Assembly (NCBI RefSeq): GCF_904848675.1
Contig: NZ_LR890047.1
Coordinates: forward strand, 1,161,796 to 1,225,795
Source: Profftia tarda
Lineage (GTDB): Bacteria; Pseudomonadota; Gammaproteobacteria; Enterobacterales; Enterobacteriaceae
Direction of reading: 5' to 3'
Length of the DNA: 64,000 nucleotides
Made by a program: the position numbers and the translations under genes. The notes beneath the pieces are model-generated. The model searched no databases. It saw only the letters and a list, made by a program, of their open reading frames with translations, and had not been told where the DNA came from. Shown one piece after another: positions 30,355 through 40,030 of the stretch; position 1 is the stretch's first letter, and every line of letters starts with the position of its first letter.

Positions 30355-31848
30355 TTAATTATTATTTTCATAACTTATTTTATGACCATTATCATCATAC
30401 TGATTATTTCTACATTCATTATTAAATCTGGCTTCATTCACTAGTAAAGGACTAATAGGCTTTTTTACTTCTACTCCTAAAAGACGAAAACTTTCTACGT
30501 GTCCTATAAGATTACCGCGTCCTTGAGATAATTTTTTCATTGCCTGATTATAACTTGCTTGTGCTTTATCTAGACTATCCCCAAGCGACTCCATATCATC
30601 AACAAACAAACGCATTTTATCGTATAACTTAGATGCACGATAGGCGATCTTCTGCGTATTTTGGCTTTGATACTCATTGCGCCACAAATTACTAATAGTG
30701 CGCAATGCAACTAACAGCGTTGTAGGGCTAACTAACATAACATTATTGCGTAGAGCTTCGCTTATAAGTTCAAAATCATAGTTTAAAGCGGCTAAAAAAG
30801 CTGGTTCGATGGGAATAAACATTAACACGTAATCAAGAGAACGCAGTCCTGGCAACCCGTGGTAATTCTTGGAACCAAGTTGACGAATATGCGATTTTAC
30901 TGAAGCAACATGCTCTTCTAAAGATAGGTTGCGAGCTTTTTCATCTTCAGCATTGAAATAACGCTCGTAGGCTACAAGTGACATTTTAGAGTCTATAACG
31001 ACATCCTTACCCTGTGGTAAGCGAACTACGACATCAGGACGCATACGGCCATTACTGCCTACTTGCACACTTACTTGAGTGTGATACTCATGACCCTCAC
31101 GCAGACCAGAGGCTTCTAATACACGTTTTAGAACTACTTCTCCCCAACTCCCCTGAGTTCTATTATCCCCTTTTAATGCTCTAGTCAAGTTAATAGTTTC
31201 ACGGGTCATTTGCTCATTTAATTGCTGTAGATTACGTATTTCATGAGCTAATGTATGTCTCTCACGCGATTCTTGTCCAAAACTGTCTTGTACCTGACGG
31301 CGAAAACCTTCTAATTGCTCGCGCAAGGGACTAAGAAGGATATTCAGACTTTGCCTATTTTGATCCTCTACTCTCTTTCCGTTATGTTCAAAAATGCGGT
31401 TCGCTAAATTCTCAAACTGATCTTTAAGGCGTTGTTCATTAATAGCAAGCAAACGCCGTTCTTCTATAGCGCTTAACTTAGTCTCTTCCAAGCGAAGCGT
31501 TACTTCTTGTAATTTTATCTCCTGCAAACCATTGACTGTGCGCAGCGCACACAGTTTCTTCTTTAATTGTTCACACTCATTACGCCAAATTGATTGCTGA
31601 TTGATATTATTCTGTATTGTGACAAGCTCAGTGTACAATATTCGTAGTCCTTGAGCTTTTTCACGCTGTTGTTGTAACAGCATATCTTGATGATATTGCT
31701 GATATTCAACAATTTTATCTTGATTCAAGCGCAAACTAGATTGCCATCTCATCTTCTGCTGCTGAAATTGTACACTAGTAATTAACCATCCGAATAGGAT
31801 ACCAAATAATAATCCACTTGCCATAGCATACCAGATAGTGGCGTCCAT
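30355..31848 (-). CDS. rmuC: RmuC family protein
   Basis: Predicted membrane-anchored protein limiting inversion at short inverted repeats in E. coli; its fold resembles nuclease-type domains and the biochemical role is unsettled. The 497-residue protein has an N-terminal membrane helix (about 7-25), a long coiled coil rich in Gln, Arg, Glu and Leu (about 30-220), and the RmuC domain with TQGSWGEVVLKRVLEASGL, RPDVVVRLPQGKDVVIDSKMSL and EPAFLAAL. Retention is interesting here: its known phenotype concerns rearrangement at short inverted repeats, and this window carries several perfect ones. Confidence 0.95.
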   Translation of the reverse strand: MDATIWYAMASGLLFGILFGWLITSVQFQQQKMRWQSSLRLNQDKIVEYQQYHQDMLLQQQREKAQGLRILYTELVTIQNNINQQSIWRNECEQLKKKLCALRTVNGLQEIKLQEVTLRLEETKLSAIEERRLLAINEQRLKDQFENLANRIFEHNGKRVEDQNRQSLNILLSPLREQLEGFRRQVQDSFGQESRERHTLAHEIRNLQQLNEQMTRETINLTRALKGDNRTQGSWGEVVLKRVLEASGLREGHEYHTQVSVQVGSNGRMRPDVVVRLPQGKDVVIDSKMSLVAYERYFNAEDEKARNLSLEEHVASVKSHIRQLGSKNYHGLPGLRSLDYVLMFIPIEPAFLAALNYDFELISEALRNNVMLVSPTTLLVALRTISNLWRNEYQSQNTQKIAYRASKLYDKMRLFVDDMESLGDSLDKAQASYNQAMKKLSQGRGNLIGHVESFRLLGVEVKKPISPLLVNEARFNNECRNNQYDDNGHKISYENNN

Positions 31849-32540
31849 ATTGCCTCCGCTTGATACATCTTTCTTGATAATACAGTAGTATTGTATTATA
31901 TAAGTATTTCAGTAGATGCATCAAAGCTATAAACCATGTTATAAAAATAATATAATCCTAATCCTAAGAAACTATTAATCCCATAGATATACAAAATACC
32001 TAGATAACACTAGTAAGTATGTTTTTTGATAATCAAAGCTAGTCTCTAAACAAAATAAAGATATTGTATTTTTTAATATCGAATATAGTGATATAGACAT
32101 ATTAAGGTCTATATAAGTATGTCAATTACTATTTTTTTAAAAAATATTAAAATTGTAGAGGTATTTTAAATAAATTAGTTGTCTTCTGGATGTATTAAAA
32201 GTAAAAGATTATTGTATTTATTTATGCATCATTCTAAAAGAATGATAGTTTTAATATAAAATATAGATAATACATTTTTAATATAAAATATTATTAATTT
32301 TATCTAGCAAATAATAATTTGTCATAATATTTGCTTCTACTACATTTTGTAAGTAAATTATTTTAACTATTACAATAACATTATAAAATCACGAATATAA
32401 AAAAGATAAAATGCAAGTATTCTTGAGCTAGGTGATTTACTATCTCTTGTTCTTTTATTTCTGATGCAACAATATAGTTTTAGATAGTTTGCATCTTGTA
32501 TTTTAAAATAATTTTATTATCCAGTTCAAAGGCATAAAAC
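31849..32540. other. Divergent promoter region of rmuC and pgi
   Basis: AT-rich spacer of 0.7 kb between divergent genes. It must hold their promoters, but none stands out, and no gene is recognised. Confidence 0.5.
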
Positions 32541-34181
32541 ATGCAAAACATTAATCCTACTAAAACATCTGCATGGAGCTCGCTGCAGCAACATTTTACA
32601 GCAATGAAAGATGTTCATATGCGAGATCTATTTTCTCAAGACCCAGACCGTTTTTCTAAGTTTTCTTTTAATTTCGAGGACCAGATGTTAGTAGATTTTT
32701 CTAAAAACCTCATTACAACAGAAACTCTAGAAAAGCTGCAAAATTTAGCTGAAGAGACAGATTTAAAAGGGGCTATAGCATCTATGTTCTCAGGAGAAAA
32801 AATTAACCGTACTGAAGAGCGCGCAGTTCTGCACACAGAACTGCGCGCTCTTCCCGATAAAACTCATATCACTGGTAAAACGGCGGAAATTCTGGAAGTA
32901 CTTAAAAAGATGAAAAAATTCTGTCACTGCATAATTAGCGGCGAATGGCGTGGTTATACCGGTAAACCTATTACTGACGTTGTCAACATAGGAATAGGTG
33001 GTTCAGATCTAGGACCATACATGGTTACTGAAGCTCTTAAGCCTTATAAAAATCATCTAAATATGCATTTTATTTCCAATATTGATGGTACTCATATTTC
33101 TGAAACGTTGAAAAAAATAAATACAGAAACAAGCTTATTCTTAGTATCATCAAAAACATTTACCACTCAAGAAACCATGACTAATGCTCACAGTGCACGT
33201 GACTGGTTTTTAAAATCTAGTGGTGATATGTCCCATATTGATAAACACTTCGTAGCACTATCTAGCAATCGGAAGGCAGTAAGTGAGTTTGGTATTAACA
33301 CGATTAATATGTTTGAGCTTTGGGATTGGGTAGGTGGACGTTACTCTTTGTGGTCTGCGATTGGATTGTCTATAGCACTGAGCCTTGGGTTTTATAATTT
33401 TGAACAAATGCTGAACGGTGCCCATGCAATGGATCAGCATTTTTCTCAAATTCCTTTTAATAGAAACCTGCCAGTTCATCTAGCTCTAATCAGTATTTGG
33501 TATAACAATTTCTTCGGAGCTGAGACTGAAGCAGTACTACCTTACGATCAGTATATGCATAGGTTACCATCCTATTTGCAACAGAGCAACATGGAATCGA
33601 ATGGCAAAAGCATTGACCGTAACGGTGAGCCAGTTAACTACCAAACTGGTCCAATTATCTGGGGAGAGTCAGGGACTAACGGTCAACATGCATTCTATCA
33701 GCTGATTCATCAGGGTACTAAATTGGTGCCTTGTGATTTTATTGCGCCGGCAATAACTCATAACGTGTTAGGGGATCACCATAATAAATTACTAGCCAAC
33801 TTTTTCGCTCAAACTGAAGCTCTAGCCTTTGGTAAGTCTCGCCAAGAGGTAGAAGAAGAACTAGCAAAAACTGGAAAAGATCTATCTGAATCAGCTTATC
33901 TTATACCTTTTAAAGTATTCAAGGGTAATCGCCCAAGTAACTCTATTTTATTGCGTCAAATTACACCATATAACCTAGGATTATTAATTGCGCTATACGA
34001 ACATAAAATATTTACCCAGGGCGCAATATTAAACATATTCACATTCGATCAATGGGGAGTAGAGTTAGGTAAACAGTTAGCTAATAATATTCTGCCAGAA
34101 TTAACGGGGGCTACGAAAGTTAAGAAACACGATAGTTCTACTAATGGGTTGATTAATATTTTTAAAAAATGGCGTTCATGA
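32541..34181 (+). CDS. pgi: Glucose-6-phosphate isomerase
   Basis: Interconverts glucose-6-phosphate and fructose-6-phosphate in glycolysis and gluconeogenesis. The 546 residues (549 in E. coli) include both signature regions: IGIGGSDLGPYMVTEAL and FDQWGVELGKQLANNI, with the active-site stretch GESGTNGQHAFYQLIHQG and the C-terminal KKHDSSTNGLI. A weak AAAGGC precedes the ATG. Codons 92-105 contain a perfect 18-bp inverted repeat (32814-32853), much richer in GC than the rest of the gene; residues on its right side differ from E. coli while the left side is conserved. The gene ends toward the convergent symporter gene. Confidence 0.98.
   Translation: MQNINPTKTSAWSSLQQHFTAMKDVHMRDLFSQDPDRFSKFSFNFEDQMLVDFSKNLITTETLEKLQNLAEETDLKGAIASMFSGEKINRTEERAVLHTELRALPDKTHITGKTAEILEVLKKMKKFCHCIISGEWRGYTGKPITDVVNIGIGGSDLGPYMVTEALKPYKNHLNMHFISNIDGTHISETLKKINTETSLFLVSSKTFTTQETMTNAHSARDWFLKSSGDMSHIDKHFVALSSNRKAVSEFGINTINMFELWDWVGGRYSLWSAIGLSIALSLGFYNFEQMLNGAHAMDQHFSQIPFNRNLPVHLALISIWYNNFFGAETEAVLPYDQYMHRLPSYLQQSNMESNGKSIDRNGEPVNYQTGPIIWGESGTNGQHAFYQLIHQGTKLVPCDFIAPAITHNVLGDHHNKLLANFFAQTEALAFGKSRQEVEEELAKTGKDLSESAYLIPFKVFKGNRPSNSILLRQITPYNLGLLIALYEHKIFTQGAILNIFTFDQWGVELGKQLANNILPELTGATKVKKHDSSTNGLINIFKKWRS
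32814..32853 (+). repeat. Perfect 18-bp inverted repeat inside pgi
   Basis: Left arm 32814-32831 (GAAGAGCGCGCAGTTCTG), loop CACA, right arm 32836-32853. In the mRNA this is a very stable stem-loop inside the coding region, covering codons 92 to 105. It encodes EERAVL on the left and TELRAL on the right. Confidence 0.97.
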
Positions 34182-34840
34182 AGGAATATGATAGTAAATA
34201 AGATAATAAGCATGATGTACAGAGAAGAGAATTTGCTTACATAATTACTTTCATTTCCAAAATATTTACTGTTTTATATTGGTATATGCTCACTTCCTCT
34301 TTTTCGCTAATCACTAACCAAGATATTATGCAAATATTCGTGAGGTATGTACCTAGAATAACCATTCATGATCAAGATAAGTATTAAAATACTTAAGAAA
34401 ACTAGACAATAGATAAATATAAGCAACCGATATAAAATATTTTTTTAACCTACATTAAGGAAATGAGCAATCTTATAACAGTATTTTTTGTTCATGGGAG
34501 ATCTTGGTAATTACTATATGTCTTAATATTTAAATATGATATCCGCTAAGGTAGGCAAGTATTTATATTTTTATTAAGTATCATTTAGATTATATTAATA
34601 AGGCTCTTCTATAGATTATATATAAAATGAACAAACAACTATTACGAAGTTTTTTATACGCATAAAAATCTAAAAATTTAGAAATATAGTTATAATATCA
34701 CGCTAATCAGGTATTATATATCAAGCATAATTTATAATTATATTTCTAAAATAAGATAATAAAGATCTGGTAAAAATATTATATTAAAAGTTATAACAAG
34801 TCTGATTTTACAGATTTATTTCAATTTAAAAACAATGAAT
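34182..34840. other. Spacer between convergent pgi and the symporter gene
   Basis: AT-rich, no gene and no clear terminator hairpin recognised. Confidence 0.5.
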
Positions 34841-36082
34841 TTAAACTTTGATTTTCCTCAGCAACCAACCTTTTCCTTCTAAAAATCGCGTAACCATCAT
34901 TGCGCATGCAGTATTACTGGTAGAATTCAGCAGTGTTGCTGGTATATCTATAATGGTAGTCATAATCATGATAATTCCTACCAAGTCTGGTGAAAAACCA
35001 AAAAGCGAACAAATCATTAGCTCTCCTGTCATGCCGCCGCTAGGAATACCCCCCATAACGGCACCCACTAAGCATGAAGCGCTAATCATAGCGGCAATAT
35101 TCACAGGATCGCTGATATCTTTGTGAAATAATGTAAACAGAAAGATGATTTTCATCATACCCCCCATCACTGATCCATCTTTATGAATGTTAGCTCCCAG
35201 GGGGATTATGGCGTCTGCTATATCATTGGGTACGCCCATTTTCTTAGTTGCCAGAAGATTAACTGGAATACAGGCAGCACTTGAAGAAGTAGATAAAGCA
35301 GTTAAAGATGGGGTGAGTATATAAGACCAAAAAACCTTTATACCTAGTTTGCCCCCGGAAATAAATGCATAAATGGTATTTACTCCAAAAAAATAGATAC
35401 ATGTTAATAGTAAATACAATAGAAAAGCATTAAGGTAAATATCAATAATCTGTGAGCCCAAATGACCTACAGTAGTCGCGAAATAGCAACCCAAACCAAC
35501 TGGGGCTCCATACATAATTATTTTTATAATACGTAGAATAACGATAGTACCAGATTTTAGAAAAATTGCTATGGGTTGACCTTTTTTACCTGATATGGAA
35601 GTCGCAAAACCAAATAATAATGAGAAAAAAATCAGAGGTAGTAAACTAGATCTGCTAAATAGCTGAGGAAAATCAGGGACTGTTAGGGTATTTACGATAA
35701 TCCCACCAATATTTCTTGCTTGAGTGTCTAGCGCGGGTGGAAAATGAGCAATAAGGTTAATTGATTCTAAGTTTTGGAATGGATTATATATTTTAGTGCC
35801 AACAAGGGCTATAATGGCTGAGATAAGAGCAGTACTGATAAATACTACACAGACTGTTTTCAGTATGTTTTGTAATCGAGCTACATGCTCCATTTCTGCA
35901 ATAGATGAAGCAACACTCAGGAATATAAGAGGTATAATTGATACAAAGATCATGTGCAGAAAAAGATCTCCAATTGGCTGTACAATAGCAGTTTTTTCTC
36001 CCAAAATGATCCCAGATAATCCACCAATGGCAATCCCTATCAATAAGCAAATAGTTAAACTATAATTATAAAATATTTTCAT
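34841..36082 (-). CDS. Dicarboxylate/amino acid:cation symporter (DAACS family)
   Basis: Secondary transporter of the glutamate-transporter fold, moving an amino acid or dicarboxylate with Na+ or H+. The 413 residues include about eight membrane helices and both re-entrant hairpins: HP1 with the serine-rich STSSSAACIPVN near residue 270 and HP2 with GGIPSGGMTGEL. The helix-7 motif reads GANIHKDGS instead of the usual NMDGT form, and helix 8 reads NSTSNTACAMM, lacking the arginine that binds acidic side chains in glutamate/aspartate carriers. That argues against glutamate or aspartate as substrate, but the true substrate cannot be read from sequence. I do not recognise a specific E. coli orthologue (it is not close to SstT or GltP). 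It is one of few transporters in the window. Confidence 0.85.
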   Translation of the reverse strand: MKIFYNYSLTICLLIGIAIGGLSGIILGEKTAIVQPIGDLFLHMIFVSIIPLIFLSVASSIAEMEHVARLQNILKTVCVVFISTALISAIIALVGTKIYNPFQNLESINLIAHFPPALDTQARNIGGIIVNTLTVPDFPQLFSRSSLLPLIFFSLLFGFATSISGKKGQPIAIFLKSGTIVILRIIKIIMYGAPVGLGCYFATTVGHLGSQIIDIYLNAFLLYLLLTCIYFFGVNTIYAFISGGKLGIKVFWSYILTPSLTALSTSSSAACIPVNLLATKKMGVPNDIADAIIPLGANIHKDGSVMGGMMKIIFLFTLFHKDISDPVNIAAMISASCLVGAVMGGIPSGGMTGELMICSLFGFSPDLVGIIMIMTTIIDIPATLLNSTSNTACAMMVTRFLEGKGWLLRKIKV

Positions 36083-36829
36083 ATTGTCTCAACCTTCAAA
36101 AATTTTGAAAACAAATATATATAATAATTGGTTAGATAAAAAATTACTTAGGGTGCTATTTATTAGCATGCATTAAAATTTAAAATGGTTACTATATTTT
36201 CTTACATTATTGTGCATGTAGAAATATTTCTTATAAATATTTACATAAAATATAAAGAGAAAAATATATATCTATTACCCTAAAATATTAGGTCATAATA
36301 GACCTTAAAAAAAAGATTGATATATCGCAGATCGCTCTATATTATCTTTAATATATATCACAAACTAAAACCTCTGGAGTGATATAATACAGTACAAATA
36401 AATACTATCTATCTGAGCTTGAGTATAGGTATATATTTATAATAAAAAAGCATAAAACATTAAAAGAAACATACAAAATTATTACAACTAATTTTTAAAT
36501 AAAAATAACTTAATAAAGTTACATTCATAATAAATAAGTTATTAAATATAATTAAATACCCTTAAGAATCATACTTATCTGATGTAAGATGCTTCATCTA
36601 AAGTATTGTGGATCTCCAATTTATATTGATAATATCTACAATATTTAAGGAGACATAAACATTATAGCTATAATGTTTATGTCTCCTTTCTTCTTTGAGA
36701 GATTTCAGATGATGCACACCTCTATCAATAAAGGTAAAACAAATAGACGTACGTTCAATCTAATTTTAGAATACAATTGATTCAACAATCTAAGTACTAT
36801 ATAGTCAATTATCCCTATAACAGTTTTAT
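36083..36829. other. Spacer between fdx and the symporter gene
   Basis: AT-rich spacer holding the perfect palindrome at 36647-36688. iscX, which follows fdx in E. coli, is not recognisable. Confidence 0.5.
36647..36688. repeat. Perfect 42-bp palindrome downstream of fdx
   Basis: Arms of 21 bases (36647-36667 and 36668-36688), starting AAGGAGACATAAAC and centred on AGCT, match perfectly. The plus strand continues TCTTCTTT after the arm, U-rich enough for a terminator, but no plus-strand gene precedes it. On the minus strand it lies 141 bases past fdx with only a poor U-tract. It may end the isc transcript or protect its 3' end. Confidence 0.9.
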
Positions 36830-37165
36830 TTAATATGAATGAGAATAATTAATAGTATAACGAGGAATCTCGATAACTAGATCATGATCTGCTAGTTTTG
36901 CCTGACAACTTAGTCGACTCTCTTGTTCTAAACCCCATGCTTTATCTAGCATGTCAGCTTCAAGCTCGCTAATTTCCTCTAAAGATCTAAAACCTTTACG
37001 GATAATACAATGGCAAGTTGCACAAGCACATGCATACTCACAGGCATGTTCAATTTCTATTCCATTACGTAGAGCAATATCAATAATTTTTTCCCCTACC
37101 TTGGCTTCAATAACTAATCCGGATGGACAGCGCTCTTTATGAGGCAGAAAGACTACTTTAGGCAT
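36830..37165 (-). CDS. fdx: 2Fe-2S ferredoxin of the ISC system
   Basis: Adrenodoxin-type ferredoxin that supplies electrons during Fe-S cluster assembly on IscU. The ATG at 37165 (MPKVVFLP) gives 111 residues, the E. coli length; an in-frame TTG five codons earlier is less likely. Cluster ligands Cys42, Cys48, Cys51 and Cys87 are present (HACEYACACATCHC, SRLSCQAK), and the C-terminal IPRYTINYSHSY is conserved. It ends the series iscA-hscB-hscA-fdx; its start follows the end of the dead hscA within a few bases. A promoter upstream of iscA may have to read through the pseudogene to reach it. Confidence 0.97.
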   Translation of the reverse strand: MPKVVFLPHKERCPSGLVIEAKVGEKIIDIALRNGIEIEHACEYACACATCHCIIRKGFRSLEEISELEADMLDKAWGLEQESRLSCQAKLADHDLVIEIPRYTINYSHSY

Positions 37166-37169
37166 TTTT

Positions 37170-39010
37170 AATCTCGTCAATTTATTGTCTAGAAAGTGCT
37201 AAATAAATATATGTATCTATCATCTGCGAAGCAAATAATTGCGTCTGTTGCTCTAGTAATTTATCTTATTAGCAATATTTTTAACAGAATCACTAGTCGC
37301 AGCATTCCCTAATTCATTTATGGTTTTTAATGCTTCTAAGCTTTAAATCTCTTAGAAATCAGTAATATTTTCTTAAAGCAAAGTGCACAATATATAACAT
37401 GCGATAAGTTTAACTTGTGTTCCGCTAGTATTCGCGCATAGATATCTCCATTAGCATTTTGCGATAGACTAGTTAACAATGAATATTATTTGATTATGAG
37501 TTAAAATATCAGACGGTTTTAATGGAATAAAAGATTATATGCCATTATATTTTCCTTGGCAGTAATACTCAGCAAGCCATCAGCATCTAAGAGAAAAGTC
37601 ACGGTAAAATAAGGGCACTAATAGATATTGATGAGAGTCTTCTTTAGGGTGAATTGAGCAAGAAAAGCGTTATTTTTAGCTAGTTTGCAAAATTACCTTG
37701 TACTGCGTAAATCATCATGTAATATTAACCATCTTGAAACGTATTAAACTCCTTCATGCAAGCTACCTAGATACGTAGTATTTGTGCAGAATTATTTTTT
37801 GACCAGCATGTAATGTTTTCTAAACCAAGGAATAAGGAATTAATATCTAATAACAATATGCAGATTCAGGATGATTAAAAACTAAAATATTAGCCTGAAT
37901 CGCAATTGCCATGGCTGCTACTAGTTCAGTCTGAATAGAAACGAGAGGTGCACGGGCAAAAGTATACTAATGTATTCACCAATGGAACATGGCTCGAACC
38001 TCCTATGATCAATACTTGAGTAATTTTGTTGACGTGTAATACTAGTATCTGTCAATGCATATTTGCATGCAATCAAGGTGCCTCTCACCAATATTTCAAT
38101 CAATTTATTCAACTATTCTCTAGTTATAGATCCTTACATCCTAAAACTCAAAATCGAACTTTGCAATATCACTAGGTGCAGTTTTTGACTATAATAGAAA
38201 AATTAAGAAATTGAGTCTTAATATGAGTATCGACACAATCGGTATACACAGATCTATTTCATAAGAAATAGGACCATAAATTATCTAAATAATATCTGCC
38301 AAGCCTAGAATCATCAGCAATTGCCAGGACCGAAAAACATCATATCTAAGATGTGGAATACCAATATCGAAAGTATTAGATCCTAGGTCTTAAACTACTA
38401 TTACTCCTTATTATCCTTGTGATTCTTAGCTATAATAAAGGCTACTTATCTTACTTCATTAAGCAGGCGCAGCACACGAATAATTGCTCGAGGATCGCAT
38501 TCTTACTGCCCTTATGCTATTTAGCATCAACATAATTAGGAATGGTAATCACCACAACGCCTAGTTCCTCCTCAAGAACTATCTGCGCTCTTAGATAAAG
38601 ACTTTAATATTTCAGATGAAACTGAGACTAGATTTATTCTAATAGCGGATTTAATCATCAAAGTTAATTTAACTGCACTGGTTTAAATTGATAAAAAAGA
38701 TGCGGATAAGAATTCTGCACATCTTCTTAAGAATGTTTTAGCAAACGTTTGATGGATCATATTGCTTTAACCAAATTTTAAGAAAATTCCTGAATAGTTT
38801 AATAACCAACATGCATTATATCTTTTAAGGTAAAGTAACTCTAGAAAGCAACCAATTAAAAATTATGGGATCAGATATAACTTTTACTTGACCTCCTTGC
38901 ATAGTATTCACGAATGAATTTGTAGCAACTAAATCAATACCAATAAGTAAACTACGTTTATGAGGCAAAGAATTAAAAACCCTCATATCATTTCTTCTCA
39001 AGAAAACCAT
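37170..39010 (-). pseudogene. hscA: hscA pseudogene (Hsp70-type Fe-S chaperone)
   Basis: HscA releases clusters from IscU with HscB as co-chaperone. The expected position between hscB and fdx holds about 1.84 kb, the length of intact hscA, but the frame is broken. From the ATG at 39010 the first 61 codons still align (HKRSLLIGIDLVATNSF against the GIDLGTTNS phosphate loop, with the key GTTN changed to VATN), then a TAA stops at 38825. Further on, pieces in different frames match HscA: MNKLIEILVRGTLIACKYAL at 38112 leftward, VLIIGGSSHVPLV near 37970-38010, and QTQLFASQM at 37221-37250 close to the C-terminus. Decay by substitutions and frameshifts with almost no net loss of length suggests recent inactivation. 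Confidence 0.93.
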
Positions 39011-39083
39011 ATTGCAGTTCTGTTAAATAATATTTATTAGAATAACTAATCTTAATAAGATATATTAAATTTTTAAAATTATT

Positions 39084-39602
39084 TTATAGACCAAGATTTT
39101 TTTCTTCTATTTGATTTATTTGCTCTTCGATCTTGTCAAGAAAACGCAGTTCACATAAAGTTTTCAGGGCTGACTTCCATTGCTTTTGTTCTAGCTCAAA
39201 AGTCATTTGAGCGTTACGCTTCTTTATCATTTTATAGATCCGTCCCTTAAAATTTATCATCTCTTTTTCAGAATCAGGGAGATGTACTATAGCATCAAGT
39301 TCTTCATGAAATTTTAAATACTTAAAAAGAAATGATGCATGACATGCTGTATGGTCTGTATTCTCTAAGTCAAGACCCTGTAAAGAAAGGATATACTGTG
39401 CACGCTTTAAGGGGGATTTTAGGGTTTGATAGGCATTATTAATAGTTGCAGCATATGCAATAGCCTGCATGTGCTCATATGCATGATTATTCGTATGGCG
39501 ATCAGGATGAAATTTGCGCTGCAATGCTTTGTATCGTGAAGCAAGTAGATTGCCATCAAGTAAGTAGCAAACTGGCAACCCAAATAATGTAAAATAATTC
39601 AT
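39084..39602 (-). CDS. hscB: HscB, J-type co-chaperone
   Basis: Brings IscU to HscA and stimulates its ATPase. The ATG at 39602 (MNYFTLFGLP) has AGAGG just upstream and gives 172 residues (171 in E. coli); an upstream in-frame ATG adds ten residues with no similarity. The J domain keeps its HPD motif (residues 32-34, KFHPDRH), and the C-terminal three-helix IscU-binding domain is present (LRFLDKIEEQINQIEEK). The partner hscA, 73 bases downstream, is a pseudogene, so HscB is either working with another Hsp70 such as DnaK, helping IscU alone, or on the way to decay. Confidence 0.96.
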   Translation of the reverse strand: MNYFTLFGLPVCYLLDGNLLASRYKALQRKFHPDRHTNNHAYEHMQAIAYAATINNAYQTLKSPLKRAQYILSLQGLDLENTDHTACHASFLFKYLKFHEELDAIVHLPDSEKEMINFKGRIYKMIKKRNAQMTFELEQKQWKSALKTLCELRFLDKIEEQINQIEEKNLGL

Positions 39603-39706
39603 ATATCCTCTAATGATTATTCTATAACTCATTAATTTACAGTTGCTTATATATGAGGTTGATGTAACGTACAGAACTTTAACTCAGAAGATATTAGTCA
39701 TCTGAC

Positions 39707-40030
39707 TTAGACTTTAAAACTAGCGCCACATCCACATTCACTAATAATGTTTGGGTTATGAAATTTAAATCCTTCTTTCAGACCGTCTTGTACAAAATCA
39801 ACCTGCGTTCCATTAAGATACCCTAAGATTTTACTATCCACAATCAGTTTGACCCCTTTGTCTTCAAATATAACATCATATTCATTAAGTACATCGACAA
39901 ATTCCAGTACATAAGTCATGCCGGCGCAACCAGATATTCTTACTCCTAAGCGCACACCATATCCCCTGCCGCGATTAGTAAAAAACATATGTATACGCTT
40001 TGCAGCCGCTTCACTCATGCTAATAGACAT
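39707..40030 (-). CDS. iscA: IscA, A-type Fe-S carrier
   Basis: Carries iron or assembled clusters from IscU to target apoproteins. It has 107 residues as in E. coli, with the three ligand cysteines Cys35 (SGCAGMTY), Cys99 and Cys101 (SECGCGASF). It heads the second isc group, 105 bases before hscB. In E. coli it follows iscU directly; here iscU ends at 149, some 40 kb away on the same strand, so a rearrangement has cut the operon between iscU and iscA and this half must have a promoter of its own. Confidence 0.97.
   Translation of the reverse strand: MSISMSEAAAKRIHMFFTNRGRGYGVRLGVRISGCAGMTYVLEFVDVLNEYDVIFEDKGVKLIVDSKILGYLNGTQVDFVQDGLKEGFKFHNPNIISECGCGASFKV

Noticed and set aside
35793..36065. 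Overlapping open frames on both strands within the symporter gene
   Set aside because: Shadow frames of a well-supported membrane protein; same situation as other antisense frames inside trkH, cysG, secD, pgi and iscU.
36689..36829. Trace of iscX after fdx (CFTFIDRGVHHL loosely recalling the IscX motif)
   Set aside because: Too few matching residues in a frame with stops; cannot be told from chance.
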